A DNA stretch of 64,000 nt, taken from Sphingomicrobium sediminis. GTDB lineage: Bacteria; Pseudomonadota; Alphaproteobacteria; Sphingomonadales; Sphingomonadaceae. The stretch spans positions 2,057,001 to 2,121,000 of the forward strand of contig NZ_JAMSHT010000001.1 of assembly GCF_023805295.1 (NCBI RefSeq). The letters are read 5' to 3'. The position numbers and the translations under genes are program-made. This document shows, piece by piece, positions 1-8,975 of the stretch (positions within the stretch are counted from its first letter, which is position 1; the number at the start of each line of letters is the position of its first letter). The notes beneath the pieces are model-generated. The model ran no database searches. It worked only from the letters and a program-made list of their open reading frames with translations, and was not told the DNA's origin.

Positions 1-270
1 CCGCAATTCGTGATCGAGCGTGAAATGCCCGGAGCCGGGAATCTCGGCCCCGACGACCTCAAGGGTGCCTCGCAGAAAAGCTGTTCGGTCGTAGACCGCA
101 TCGACGGGCTGGAATGGGTGCATAGCTATGTCACCGGCGACAAGATTTACTGCATCTACAATGCCGACGATGCCGCGCAGATTCGGGACCATGCCGAGCA
201 ATCGGGTTTCCCGGCCAACAGCATAGCCGAAGTGCGCAACGTCATCAGCCCGGCAACCGCCGAAATCTAG
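1..270 (+). CDS. DUF4242 domain protein, 5' end outside the window
   Basis: The frame is open from base 1 (reads P-Q-F-V-I-E-R) and ends at TAG 268-270, so the true start lies upstream; GTG at 10 is only the first internal start codon. The whole visible 89 residues fit the small ferredoxin-like DUF4242 family: V-I-E-R-E-M-P-G-A-G near the N-terminus, QKSC at about 24, SYVTGDKIYCIY in the middle and EVRNVISPATAE at the end. Some members of the family bind nickel, but nothing here proves a ligand. It faces the end of the aroC operon convergently. Function otherwise unknown. Confidence 0.75.
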   Translation, partial: PQFVIEREMPGAGNLGPDDLKGASQKSCSVVDRIDGLEWVHSYVTGDKIYCIYNADDAAQIRDHAEQSGFPANSIAEVRNVISPATAEI

Positions 271-286
271 CTTCGCTACAGTTCGC

Positions 287-1285
287 TCAGCCGCACTGGG
301 CGCGGTGGAGCAGATACTGGTCGGCCAGCACTAGCGCCATCATCGCTTCGGTCACTGGGGCGCCGCGGATCCCGACGCAGGGGTCGTGGCGGCCTTTGGT
401 GACGACATCGGCCTCGCTGCCATCCTTGCGGATGCTGTGCACCGGTTTGCGGATCGAGCTGGTCGGTTTGAAGGCGACGCGCACGACGATGTCCTGCCCG
501 GTCGAGATCCCGCCCGAAATACCGCCGGCATGATTGGCCTCGAAGTGCGGGGCATCCGCGCCCGCGCGCATCGGATCGGCATTCTCGCTGCCTTTTAGTG
601 CAGCCGCCGCCATGCCCTCGCCAATCTCCACGCCCTTCACGGCCGGGATGGACATCATTGCCGAGGCCAGCATGGCATCGAGCTTGGCATAGACCGGCGC
701 GCCCCAACCGGCAGGGACGCCGCGCGCAACGCATTCGACAAGCGCGCCAACACTATCCCCTTCGGTTCGTAAGCTATCGAGCAATGATTCCCATTTGGTT
801 TCATCTTGCTCGCCACCGATGGCAAGGACGCGCGCTTCGATCTCCACTTCAGGGATGATCAGCCGCGCGACTGCGCCGCCGGCCACGCGCATGGCCGTTT
901 CGCGCGCTGACGCGCGCCCGCCGCCGCGCGGATCACGAAAGCCGTATTTCTCGTCATAGCCATAATCGGCATGGCCGGGGCGATAGGGCGCGTCGGCGGG
1001 ATAATCCTTCGAACGCGCATCCACATTCTCGATCATCATCCCGATCGCGGTGCCCGTCGTTTTGCCTTCATAGACGCCGGACAGGATCTTGATCTGGTCG
1101 GGTTCCTGGCGCGGCGACACATTCTTGCCGGTGCCGGGGCGTCTCAGGTCGAGATATTGCTGGATGGCCGCTTCGTCGATTTCGATCCCCGGGGGGCACC
1201 CGTCGATCATGCAGCCGATCGCCGGACCGTGGCTTTCGCCCCAGGTCGACAGTCGAAGGAGATGGCCGAAACTGTTGATGCTCAT
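287..1285 (-). CDS. aroC: Chorismate synthase
   Basis: Last common step to chorismate: 1,4-elimination of phosphate from EPSP with reduced FMN. Family signatures are [12 protein letters not shown] (residues 14-25), YRPGHADY (about 101), [12 protein letters not shown] (about 122), [13 protein letters not shown] (about 250) and [11 protein letters not shown] (about 296). At 332 residues it is about 25-30 shorter than typical alphaproteobacterial AroC; the missing part falls in the variable stretch after the IGG motif near residue 155, where relatives carry a longer insert. All conserved FMN and substrate motifs are present, so it should be active. The ATG overlaps the aroA stop (ATGA), making it the last gene of a three-gene shikimate operon. 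Confidence 0.97.
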   Translation of the reverse strand: MSINSFGHLLRLSTWGESHGPAIGCMIDGCPPGIEIDEAAIQQYLDLRRPGTGKNVSPRQEPDQIKILSGVYEGKTTGTAIGMMIENVDARSKDYPADAPYRPGHADYGYDEKYGFRDPRGGGRASARETAMRVAGGAVARLIIPEVEIEARVLAIGGEQDETKWESLLDSLRTEGDSVGALVECVARGVPAGWGAPVYAKLDAMLASAMMSIPAVKGVEIGEGMAAAALKGSENADPMRAGADAPHFEANHAGGISGGISTGQDIVVRVAFKPTSSIRKPVHSIRKDGSEADVVTKGRHDPCVGIRGAPVTEAMMALVLADQYLLHRAQCG

Positions 1286-2583
1286 CGTGCCGTAATCACT
1301 CCGCCAAGTCCGCGCATGATCGCGGTGAAATCGGGAAAGCTGGTCGCGATCGGGTCGGCATTGTCGACCGTGATCGCGGATTCTGCCGCAAGGCCCAGCG
1401 TCAGGAACGCCATGGCGATGCGATGGTCATGGCGGGTCGAGATGATCCGCCCGCCTGCGACCTTGCCCTTGCCGAAGATGCGCAGGCTGTCTTCGCCGGG
1501 CGCCGCCGTGACACCGTTCGCGATGAGGCCGGCCGCGGTCGCGCCGATGCGGTCGCTTTCCTTGACCTTCAATTCGGCAATGCCCTCGAACACGCTCTCG
1601 CCATCGGCCATCGCCGCAACACAGGCGAGGATGGGGATTTCGTCGATCAGCGCGGGGACTTCCTCCGCGCTAAGCGAAATAGGCTCCAAGCGGTCATGCG
1701 CGACCGTGACGTCCGCCACCGGTTCTCCCGACAGGACGGTCTGGTTGGACAACGTCACCTTGGCACCCATCCGTTCGAGCATTTCTACGAAGCCGGTCCG
1801 GGTCGCGTTGACGCAGACGCGGCGGGTCGTGACCGAAGCGCCGGGGATCATCGCACCCGCCGCCCAGGCAAAGGCGGCCGAGGACGGATCGCCCGGCACG
1901 TCGATGCGCGTCGCGGAAAGCTTGCGATTGTCGCCTAGCGAGATGGCGATGCCATTTTCGACCTCGTCCATGGCGCCGTCGACGCCGAATTGGGCGAGCA
2001 TGACCTCGGTATGATCGCGGCTGAGATGCGGCTCGACCACGCGCACCGGCGCGTCGGTCTGTAGACCCGCCAGCAGGATGGCGGACTTGACCTGCGCGCT
2101 CGCCACCGGGCTCGCATAATCGATGCCGCCCAGCTTGGCACCGACCAGGTCGATCGGCAGCGTGTCGTCGCCGGTGAAGACCGCGCCCATCCGGCGGAGC
2201 GGCGTCATCACGCGTCCCATCGGCCGGCTCGAAAGGCTTTCATCTCCAATGAAGCGCGCGCTGAGACCTTCGAATCCCGCGGCCGCGCCCATCAGCAATC
2301 GTGCCGACGTACCGCTATTGCCGCAGTCGATCGGATCGGACGGACTTTCCCAGTCGCGACCGGTAATCAGCAGGCCCTCGGTATCGCGCTCGATATGGGC
2401 GCCGAAGGCCTTAACTGCTTCCTCGGTGGCGCGGACATCGTCGGAGACGAGCAGGCCGGTCACCTTGCTCGTGCCCTCCGCAAGCGCCGAGAAGATCAGC
2501 GCGCGATGGCTGATCGACTTGTCGCCGGGTAGGTCGGTTTCGCCGCCAAACTTGGGGCTGGGATGGGCGATGAGCGGGGTCAT
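1282..2583 (-). CDS. aroA: 3-phosphoshikimate 1-carboxyvinyltransferase (EPSP synthase)
   Basis: Transfers enolpyruvyl from PEP to shikimate-3-phosphate. The open frame runs further upstream, but the ATG at 2583 overlaps the stop of the preceding gene (ATGA) and begins just before the family N-terminus, giving 433 residues. Motifs: [12 protein letters not shown] (substrate-binding Lys/Ser), [18 protein letters not shown], and the C-terminal [13 protein letters not shown] and DHRIAMAFL. The PGDKSISHR pattern resembles the class II branch, but the glycine at the PEP-site loop (GNSGTSAR) is retained, so the Ala replacement known from glyphosate-tolerant CP4 enzyme is not seen here. Confidence 0.97.
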   Translation of the reverse strand: MTPLIAHPSPKFGGETDLPGDKSISHRALIFSALAEGTSKVTGLLVSDDVRATEEAVKAFGAHIERDTEGLLITGRDWESPSDPIDCGNSGTSARLLMGAAAGFEGLSARFIGDESLSSRPMGRVMTPLRRMGAVFTGDDTLPIDLVGAKLGGIDYASPVASAQVKSAILLAGLQTDAPVRVVEPHLSRDHTEVMLAQFGVDGAMDEVENGIAISLGDNRKLSATRIDVPGDPSSAAFAWAAGAMIPGASVTTRRVCVNATRTGFVEMLERMGAKVTLSNQTVLSGEPVADVTVAHDRLEPISLSAEEVPALIDEIPILACVAAMADGESVFEGIAELKVKESDRIGATAAGLIANGVTAAPGEDSLRIFGKGKVAGGRIISTRHDHRIAMAFLTLGLAAESAITVDNADPIATSFPDFTAIMRGLGGVITAR

Positions 2584-3779
2584 GAAGTGGCCATCAAATC
2601 CTTGGTAAAACGGAGCGCCTGGTCGCCATTGAGACGCGGGTCGCAGGCGGTGCGATAGGCACGGTCGAGGTCGGCAACCTCTGCAGGGCCGCCGCCGCCG
2701 AGGCACTCGGTAACGGGATCTGGGCTCATCTCGAGATGCACGCCGCCCGGCACGAGACCATGCTCGCGCAGGATGCGGAAGAAGGCGCGCGCTTCGGCCA
2801 GCACCGCATCGTAGCGGCGCAGCTTGCGGGTCCCGACCTTTTCGGTGTTGCCGTGCATCGGATCGACGATCCAGACGAGGTCGCGCCCCCGCGCGGCTTT
2901 CAGCAGACGCGGCAAGTAGGCCTCGATCTGGTCGGCACCCAGCCGAACGATCAAGACGAGCTTGCCGGCTCGCGCCTCGGGATCAAGCCGATCGATCAAC
3001 GCGGTCATTTCGTCTGTCTCAATCGACGGCCCGCATTTGATGCCGACCGGATTGGCGATGCCCGACAGATAGGCGACATGCGCGCCGTCGAGCTGGCGCG
3101 TGCGGTCGCCGAGCCAAAGGAGGTGCCCCGACGTCGCCCACCAGCGTCCGTCTTCGCCTTTCCGGGTCAGCGCCTCTTCGTACGGTAGAAGTAAGGCTTC
3201 GTGACTGGTGTAGATCGGCGCCAACCCGTCGCGCGCGGCCTTGAGCGTCGCCGCTGTCCCGACCGACTGGACATGAGCGCGGATCATGCGCTGCGGATCA
3301 TGCGCGCGCGTCGCTGCGGAAAATCCCTGCCCGTTGATGATGTCACCGCGATAGGCGGGCAATTCGACGCTGCCGCGCGTTTCAGTCGGTGCCGAGCGGG
3401 GCTTGGCGAACTGTCCGGCGATCCGCGCAACACGAACAACATCGCGCCCGTCGCTATCCTCGATCATTGCCGCCATGTCGTCGAATAGGCCGGCGAGCCG
3501 CGAGACACGGTCGGCGACGGCATCGTCGAAATTTTCAGCGCAATCGCCGCCCTGCAGGAGGAAGTTGTTGCCCTTGGCAACGCCCCCCAGATCGCGAGCC
3601 AGCGCTTCGATACCGTGGATCTTCACCACCGGCCGCGCGCTCGCCAGTCGCGCCTCGACATCGGCGAGAGCCGCCGCGTCGGCATAGCTCGGCAATTGAC
3701 GCGCGGGAAAGGCGCGCCAGCTATCCGGCTTCCAGTCGGCCATGGTCGGGGTGAAATGGCGGTTCATGGGCGTTTTCAT
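2580..3779 (-). CDS. Class II 3-deoxy-7-phosphoheptulonate (DAHP) synthase
   Basis: First step of the shikimate pathway: PEP plus erythrose-4-phosphate to DAHP. Class II (plant/AroAII) signatures are LLQGGDCAE (about 74), AGQFAKPRS (about 122), YRGDIINGQGF, DRTRQLDGAHVAYL, DPMHGNT (about 303) and GGVHLEMSPDPVTECLGG (about 345-360). With about 399 residues it is compact next to the usual 440-470. Three in-frame ATGs (3779, 3767, 3743) are possible; none has a clear Shine-Dalgarno, and the family similarity only begins at W-K-P-D-S-W just after the third. First gene of an operon with aroA and aroC, so the first and last two enzymes of the pathway are co-expressed. Confidence 0.93.
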   Translation of the reverse strand: MKTPMNRHFTPTMADWKPDSWRAFPARQLPSYADAAALADVEARLASARPVVKIHGIEALARDLGGVAKGNNFLLQGGDCAENFDDAVADRVSRLAGLFDDMAAMIEDSDGRDVVRVARIAGQFAKPRSAPTETRGSVELPAYRGDIINGQGFSAATRAHDPQRMIRAHVQSVGTAATLKAARDGLAPIYTSHEALLLPYEEALTRKGEDGRWWATSGHLLWLGDRTRQLDGAHVAYLSGIANPVGIKCGPSIETDEMTALIDRLDPEARAGKLVLIVRLGADQIEAYLPRLLKAARGRDLVWIVDPMHGNTEKVGTRKLRRYDAVLAEARAFFRILREHGLVPGGVHLEMSPDPVTECLGGGGPAEVADLDRAYRTACDPRLNGDQALRFTKDLMATS

Positions 3780-3861
3780 GGACTAGCCGAGCGGGGACGC
3801 GGTGAAAAGCGTTGACTAAAGGCCGTGCCTGCGGCCCGATGCGGACGAGAGGAGCCCCTTC

Positions 3862-4767
3862 ATGCCCGCCATCCAGCCCCACGATCCCGCCCGCTTTGCC
3901 TACATTCCCGATTATCCCTTTGCCGAACACTGGCAGGAGGTCGACCTCGGCAATGGCGAGACAGCACGGATGCACTATGTGGACGAAGGGCCGCGCGACG
4001 GGCCGGTTATTCTGCTGCTGCATGGCGAGCCGAGTTGGTCCTTCCTTTATCGCTTCATGATCCCGCCGCTGGCCGAGGCCGGCTGCCGCGTCGTTGCGCC
4101 CGACCTCATTGGCTTCGGCAAGTCCGACAAGCCCACCGACAAGGCGCTCTTCAGCTATGCGGCGCATTATGATTGGCTGGTCCAAGTCCTCGATGCGCTC
4201 GAGTTGAAGGATGTCGGCCTCTTCTGCCAGGATTGGGGCGGCCTGTTGGGATTGCGCGCCGTCGGCTTGAACCCGGACCGCTTCGCCTTCGTCGTCGCCT
4301 CGAACACGATGTTGCCCACGGGCAAGGGCACCCCGCCCGACGCCTTCCTCGCCTGGCAGCAATTCGCCAAATCGAGCCCCGATTTCCGTATCGGCCCGCT
4401 GCTCCAGCGCGCGACGGTGCGCGAACTAAGCGAGTCAGAAGTTGCTGCCTACGATGCACCCTTTCCCGACGAACCGAGCAAGGCCGCCGCGCGCATGTTC
4501 CCGACGTTAGTCCCGACGAGCGAAGACGATCCGGGCGGCATTGCCAATGTGGCGGCTTGGGCTGGGCTGGCGCGCTTCGACAAGCCTTTCCTGACACTCT
4601 TCACCGATCAGGATCCGATCACCAAGGGCGGCGAGGCCTATTTCCAGAAGATGGTGCCGGGCGCGAAAGGCCAGCCGCATCGTATTGTCGAGGGTGGCGG
4701 GCACTTCTGCCAGGAAGATGTGCCGGACGCGTTTGTCGCTGCCTTGAAGGAACTAGCGGGCGTCTAG
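3862..4767 (+). CDS. Haloalkane dehalogenase-type alpha/beta hydrolase
   Basis: A 301-residue alpha/beta hydrolase of the haloalkane dehalogenase I group, which cleaves carbon-halogen bonds by an aspartyl ester intermediate. Visible catalytic parts: oxyanion motif HGEPSW (from residue 54), nucleophile elbow CQDWGG with Asp124, an acid in FTDQDPIT (248-251) and His281 in GGGHFCQED. A Trp directly follows the nucleophile, as expected for halide binding. The N-terminal P-x-Y-P-F region matches DhlA-like enzymes. The true substrate cannot be read from sequence; many genomic members act on unknown compounds. Single gene, divergent from the DAHP synthase operon; its TAG stop interlocks with the stop of the next gene on the other strand. 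Confidence 0.88.
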   Translation: MPAIQPHDPARFAYIPDYPFAEHWQEVDLGNGETARMHYVDEGPRDGPVILLLHGEPSWSFLYRFMIPPLAEAGCRVVAPDLIGFGKSDKPTDKALFSYAAHYDWLVQVLDALELKDVGLFCQDWGGLLGLRAVGLNPDRFAFVVASNTMLPTGKGTPPDAFLAWQQFAKSSPDFRIGPLLQRATVRELSESEVAAYDAPFPDEPSKAAARMFPTLVPTSEDDPGGIANVAAWAGLARFDKPFLTLFTDQDPITKGGEAYFQKMVPGAKGQPHRIVEGGGHFCQEDVPDAFVAALKELAGV

Positions 4768-5273
4768 CTATCGCCGGACTGCTCTTCGATCTTCTTCGAC
4801 AGGTCGCGGGAATCCGCGAGGCTGCGCGTCGCCAGCGACGTTTCGCGCAGGAAGAAGGTGAGCGCCGCGAAGATCAACGTCATCGCACCGATCCATGCAA
4901 TCGCCACCAGCGTACCAAGCGGCGTGCGGACGAAGGCGCTCACGAACAGAAGCGCCACGACGATGCAGATGGTCAGCGCGGCGGCGGTGGACAGGTTGAC
5001 CGCATGATGGGCGAAGCGCTGGCGGCGCTGGAGCAAGGCGAGCCTATCCTCGCTGCGCGGGCTGCGCCCTTCGTCGATCGCCGTCTCTATGATATCGATG
5101 CGCTCGCCTAGCCAAGTCAGTCGCAGGTTCATGACGTTGAGGAAGGCCCCGATGCCGGCGAGCATGAAGACGGGGGCGAGGCTTGCCTGGAGGATCGCCT
5201 GGACGCGCGGCGTGGACGCAGTGCGTTCGAGCAGGTCGGTGACGCCGGATGCGATAAGAAGGTCGATCAGCAT
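4764..5273 (-). CDS. DUF2721 membrane protein
   Basis: A 169-residue integral membrane protein of family DUF2721. ATG 5273 is taken as start because it lies just before the family region; the open frame continues upstream without a credible protein. A first membrane segment (LAPVFMLAGIGAFLNVM) is followed by the charged loop with ERIDIIETAIDEGRSP and LLQRRQRF, then two strong transmembrane helices (TICIVVALLFVSAFV and AIAWIGAMTLIFAALTFFL) and a polar tail. The family has no known function. No convincing Shine-Dalgarno precedes the start, so the N-terminus is the least certain part. Confidence 0.8.
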   Translation of the reverse strand: MLIDLLIASGVTDLLERTASTPRVQAILQASLAPVFMLAGIGAFLNVMNLRLTWLGERIDIIETAIDEGRSPRSEDRLALLQRRQRFAHHAVNLSTAAALTICIVVALLFVSAFVRTPLGTLVAIAWIGAMTLIFAALTFFLRETSLATRSLADSRDLSKKIEEQSGDS

Positions 5274-5332
5274 GATGGAGGGATGGACCCGCGGCGCGCG
5301 CCTGGCAAGCGTGACGCGCGCTTCGGGGTCGG

Positions 5333-5818
5333 TTAGGCCCGTGCGATCAGGGCCAGCGTGAACAGGACCGCACTGGTGGTGCAGGCAATTGAGCGTACAT
5401 GGTTCCAGACAGTCCAGCGGCGCATGTAGAGCGACCACATGGCCGCTGCTCCCGAGCCGTCGGAATCGGTCGCTTCCAGCCGGTCGTTGAGTGGCACATT
5501 GCCCGCCGCCGTCACGCCGAACATGCCCAGCACATAGATCGCGCCGCCTGCCAGCAGGTAGATCGCCCCGGCATCCGCCAAGTCGAGCGCCGTGCCGATG
5601 GCAAGGACGAGGCTGGCAAGGCTGCTCAGGAAAAAGAGCGGCATGAAGGCGGATTTGAGGATGATGCGGTTGATCGACTGCATCGCCGCCATACCGGTCG
5701 TGCCTGCCATCGCGTCGAGCGAGCGCATCACAAAAACCGAAAAGGTGAGATAGACTCCGGCCATGATGCCCGATGATATCGCGGCGAACCAAGTGAGGGC
5801 GGTGGTGAACATATCCAT
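5333..5818 (-). CDS. DUF1772 family membrane protein
   Basis: A 161-residue four-helix membrane protein of the DUF1772 (anthrone oxygenase-like) family. The start at 5818 (M-D-M-F-T-T-A-L) has an AAGGGGAG ribosome site about 8 bases upstream, better than the upstream in-frame start at 5848. The N-terminal helix contains GIMAGVYLTFSVFVM, typical of the family, and N-V-P-L-N-D-R-L around residue 117 is the usual family signature before the last helix. It follows the NmrA-type gene on the same strand by a short gap, so the two are probably one transcript controlled by the divergent AraC regulator. The reaction is unknown. Confidence 0.85.
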   Translation of the reverse strand: MDMFTTALTWFAAISSGIMAGVYLTFSVFVMRSLDAMAGTTGMAAMQSINRIILKSAFMPLFFLSSLASLVLAIGTALDLADAGAIYLLAGGAIYVLGMFGVTAAGNVPLNDRLEATDSDGSGAAAMWSLYMRRWTVWNHVRSIACTTSAVLFTLALIARA

Positions 5819-5844
5819 GATGATTCTCCCCTTGGGAAGCGGCC

Positions 5845-6687
5845 TCAAGCGGCCGCTTCCTCCACATTCCAGATGCCGGTCGCGGCAGTTTCGCGCGCAT
5901 AGTCGGCAAAGTCCCTGGGGCGCCGACCGAGCGCCCGTTCGACCCCGTCGGCAAGATAGGCGTTGCGCCCGTCGAGCACGGTCGAGAGCAGATAATCGAG
6001 GATCCAGACGATATCGTCCGGCGCACCCGAACGCTTGATCTCGTCCATGAAGGCATCGTGCGGGACGTCGACAAAGTCGATCTGTCGACCCGTCGCGGCG
6101 CTGAGGTCGGCGGCCACTTCGGCCATGGTCATGAGGCGCGGGCCGGTCACTTCATAGACTTCGCCATGGTGGCCGTCCTCGGACAAGGCGGCGACCGCCA
6201 CGTCGGCAATGTCGTCGGCGTCTATAAAGGGCTCGGGCGTGTCGCCGGCGGGAAGGGTGATGGCACCGGCATGGACCATGTCGATGAACGCGCCTTCGGA
6301 GAAATTCTGCGCGAACCAGCTGGCTCGCACCACGGTACATTCGAGCCCGCTTTGCTGGACGATCCGTTCGCAGGCCTGTGCCTCTTCCTCGCCGCGACCC
6401 GACAGGATGACGAGGCGCTTCACGCCATTGGCCTTGGCCTTCTCGACCAACGCAGCGATGGCATCGGTCGCGCCCGGCATGGCGAGGTCGGGAGTGTAGC
6501 TGATGTAGATGGCGGCGGCGCCGTGCATTGCGGCATCCCATCCGGCTTCTTCATTCCAGTCGAAAGCCGGGGTCGAGGAGCGCGAGGCGGCGCGGACGTC
6601 ATGTCCTTTCGCTTCGAGGCGCTCCACGATGCGGCGACCGGTCTTTCCGGTGCCGCCGAGGACGAGGATGGTGTCGTTATTGGTCAT
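5845..6687 (-). CDS. NmrA-type NAD(P)-binding protein (atypical SDR)
   Basis: A 280-residue Rossmann-fold protein of the NmrA/atypical short-chain dehydrogenase group. The dinucleotide site LVLGGTGKTGRRIVERL is at residues 8-24. The Y-x3-K catalytic pair of classical SDRs is not obvious, fitting a redox sensor or an atypical quinone/aldehyde-type reductase (compare QOR2 and ergot alkaloid AgtA-like proteins). The C-terminal half carries the usual substrate-side elements (ITLPAGDTPEPFIDADDIADVAVAAL). It is divergent from the AraC regulator and upstream of the DUF1772 gene; this trio (regulator, NmrA, DUF1772) looks like one inducible unit. Substrate unknown. Confidence 0.87.
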   Translation of the reverse strand: MTNNDTILVLGGTGKTGRRIVERLEAKGHDVRAASRSSTPAFDWNEEAGWDAAMHGAAAIYISYTPDLAMPGATDAIAALVEKAKANGVKRLVILSGRGEEEAQACERIVQQSGLECTVVRASWFAQNFSEGAFIDMVHAGAITLPAGDTPEPFIDADDIADVAVAALSEDGHHGEVYEVTGPRLMTMAEVAADLSAATGRQIDFVDVPHDAFMDEIKRSGAPDDIVWILDYLLSTVLDGRNAYLADGVERALGRRPRDFADYARETAATGIWNVEEAAA

Positions 6688-6840
6688 GTCATGTCTCCCG
6701 TTGGCGTTGCATCATCCGGGATAGGCCGAGGGACCGCGATCATTCTTGCCCGCTCGTGCCAAGCTTTTGACCGATGACGACAATTCACGCGGCCGCTGCC
6801 TGTTCAAGCCATAGGGCGCCGATTAGGCTCAATCCCCGTC

Positions 6841-7836
6841 ATGGGGCAGATCACGTCACTCTATGTCTACAAGGTCGTCTCGCAGGCGAGCGAGGGCGTC
6901 GAGACGCGCGACCTGGTCGAGGATCTGGGGCTCGATCCCGATGGTCCGATCGATCCGGCGCGGATGGTGTCGTCGGAAGACTATTACCGTTTCTTCGCCC
7001 GGCTGGAGGAGCGCGACCCAGAAGGGCTGGCGCTGCCGTGGCGGATCGGCGGTTCGATGCGGGCCGACGAATATGGCGCCTTCGGGCTCGCCTGGAAGTC
7101 GGCGCCCGACCTGCGCGGCTCGTTCAGCCGCGCGGAACGCTATGGCCGCGTCCTCTCCAGCGTCGAAGTCTTCGAACTGGAGCGGGTCGAAGATGGCGCT
7201 TTCCTCACGCTCCATAAAGAAGGTGACGGCAGCCGCGGCATGCTGCTCTCCAACGAAGCGAGCATCGCGGCCGTACGGGTCATGTGCGCGCAGGTCAGCG
7301 CCGAACCATTCCGCGCCAAGGCCATCCATTTCATGCACGCGCCGCGCGGCGACGTTGCAGCCTACGAAGCGCACTTCGGCTGCCCCGTGCACTTCGGGGA
7401 GCAGCGCGATGCCGTGCTGGTGAGCGAAGACACGCTGACCGCGCCCAACCTGTTGGGCGATGCCACCATTGCGGGTTTCTTCGACCGCCATCTCGAACAG
7501 GAACTGGCGAGCATCGAGGAGCGGCAAACCCTCGACGGTCAGGTGAAGACGCTGGTCGCAAACGCCTTGAGCGAAGGCGTGCCGACGGTCTCATCCATCG
7601 CTTCGGACATGGGCATGAGCGCACGAACGCTGCAAAGGCGTTTGTCGGACGAGGGATTCAGTTTCCAAGGCCTGGTCGACGCGGCGCGGCAGGGTCTCGC
7701 CAAGCAATTGCTCTGCGAGACCGATTACGGCCTTGCCGAAATCGCTTTCCTCACCGGCTTCTCCGAACAAAGCGCTTTCACCCGCGCCTTCAAGCGCTGG
7801 GCCGGGCAGACACCGGGGTCATTTCGCAAGGCGTAG
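6841..7836 (+). CDS. AraC-family transcriptional regulator (arabinose-binding-like sensor domain)
   Basis: A 331-residue regulator. Residues about 20-210 form the PF12625-type (arabinose-binding-like) sensor domain seen in OruR/ToxR-like AraC proteins; residues about 235-331 carry two helix-turn-helix motifs, the first around VSSIASDMGMSARTLQRRL and the second LAEIAFLTGFSEQSAFTRAFKRW followed by GQTPGSFRKA, the typical AraC ending. It sits divergently, 153 bases from the NmrA/DUF1772 genes, and probably activates them in response to a small hydrophobic ligand. Ligand unknown. Confidence 0.92.
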   Translation: MGQITSLYVYKVVSQASEGVETRDLVEDLGLDPDGPIDPARMVSSEDYYRFFARLEERDPEGLALPWRIGGSMRADEYGAFGLAWKSAPDLRGSFSRAERYGRVLSSVEVFELERVEDGAFLTLHKEGDGSRGMLLSNEASIAAVRVMCAQVSAEPFRAKAIHFMHAPRGDVAAYEAHFGCPVHFGEQRDAVLVSEDTLTAPNLLGDATIAGFFDRHLEQELASIEERQTLDGQVKTLVANALSEGVPTVSSIASDMGMSARTLQRRLSDEGFSFQGLVDAARQGLAKQLLCETDYGLAEIAFLTGFSEQSAFTRAFKRWAGQTPGSFRKA

Positions 7837-7880
7837 ATAAGGAAGCCGGTGCAGTCATTCGCGCGATCTGACGCATGCTG

Positions 7881-7973
7881 ACGGGAGCCAATCCTCTGCA
7901 ATTGCAACAAAAAGCATCGCCGCGTGTTCAGAATGACTCAGGCCAAGCGCGGCTTGTTACATTGTTACACTTC
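7881..7973. promoter_or_regulatory. Possible operator region upstream of the TbpB-like lipoprotein gene
   Basis: The 158-base gap before the lipoprotein gene contains a perfect 10-bp palindrome TGCAATTGCA (near 7897) and, nearer the gene, a direct repeat TGTTACA-T-TGTTACA (near 7957). Neither matches a regulator I can name with certainty; iron-responsive control would be expected for a TbpB/Slam pair but no clear Fur box is seen. Confidence 0.25.
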
Positions 7974-7994
7974 ATCTCCTGAAGGGTCTGAGAA

Positions 7995-8975
7995 ATGAGA
8001 AGTCGTTTTCCTGAGAGCTGCAAGCCAACGAAGAGCCTTCTGGCAGTATTGCCGATCGGTTTGCTGCTTACAGCTTGTGGCGGCGGATCGACTTCGGGCG
8101 GTTCGGGCATCGTGACCAGTCCGCCGCCGCCTCCACAGGCCGTCTTCGCCAATTTCGATAGCGTGGTTGCAAACAACACGACCCGCATCAACGGTCGGTC
8201 CACTGAAGCTGCTTTCACCTCCAGTGGCAGCGGTGACAATCTGGTATTCAATTCGGTGTCGGGGGTCACTCGGGGCAGCGCGATCGCTAGGATCACGATC
8301 GACAATAATCAGGACCTTTCAAGTCTTTCGATCGACGGTCGGCAATCCGATGTATCGTTCGACGAAGGCGATGCCGGGGTAGCATCCAATTTGGGTTCGT
8401 TGGGCTATCCCGGGGCCATCACGCTGCAATCCTCGGACATGCGGAGCATGGCTATCTATGCCGATCCCTATTTCAGCAATTTCAATTATCAGACCTTCGG
8501 TGTCTGGGCGACGGGTCTCGGGACCGGGAGCGGCAATCTCGGCGCCCTATCGGTCGGAGCGGCAACGGACGGCACCCGCATCCCCCCGACTGGCTCGGTC
8601 GTGTTTACCGGCTATGTTGCCGGCATCCTCACGCAAGACGGTGAAAATGCGGCCGAAGTCGTCGCCGATGCTAGCTTCTCGACCAATTTCGAGAACCGGA
8701 CGATCGAAGTGGAAGCCGTCAATTCGCAATTGTCGAATGCCGTTGGTTCGTTGACGCCGAACGACGCGGCCTTGTTGGATTTCACGGGCACGCTGACCTA
8801 TGGCGGCGGCGGTAACACGATCACCGGCATTTTCAGCACGTCGCCCACGCTCAACCTGTCAGGCGAAGCTTCGGGACAGTTTTTCGGGCCGGATGCCAAC
8901 GAGATTGGCGGGACGTTCTTCCTGACAAATCCCGATGACAGCATGTCCTATATCGGGGGCTTCGGCGGCAATTGA
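7995..8975 (+). CDS. TbpB-like surface lipoprotein (transferrin-binding-protein-like beta barrel)
   Basis: A 326-residue lipoprotein. The signal peptide ends in lipobox LLTAC with Cys28, followed by a Gly/Ser/Pro linker (GGGSTSGGSG, then a run of prolines at about 43-47). The C-terminal part is a small beta barrel of the TbpB/Lipoprotein_5 type: the end contains LNLSGEASGQFFGPDANEIGGTFFL, with GxFFGPxAxEIGG being the hallmark of TbpB, HpuA, hemophilin and related Slam cargo. The next gene encodes a Slam-like translocator and overlaps its stop codon, so this is its likely cargo, displayed on or released from the cell surface. The ligand (haem, a metal carrier or other) is not readable. Start chosen by the AAGGG site and the signal peptide. 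Confidence 0.8.
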   Translation: MRSRFPESCKPTKSLLAVLPIGLLLTACGGGSTSGGSGIVTSPPPPPQAVFANFDSVVANNTTRINGRSTEAAFTSSGSGDNLVFNSVSGVTRGSAIARITIDNNQDLSSLSIDGRQSDVSFDEGDAGVASNLGSLGYPGAITLQSSDMRSMAIYADPYFSNFNYQTFGVWATGLGTGSGNLGALSVGAATDGTRIPPTGSVVFTGYVAGILTQDGENAAEVVADASFSTNFENRTIEVEAVNSQLSNAVGSLTPNDAALLDFTGTLTYGGGGNTITGIFSTSPTLNLSGEASGQFFGPDANEIGGTFFLTNPDDSMSYIGGFGGN

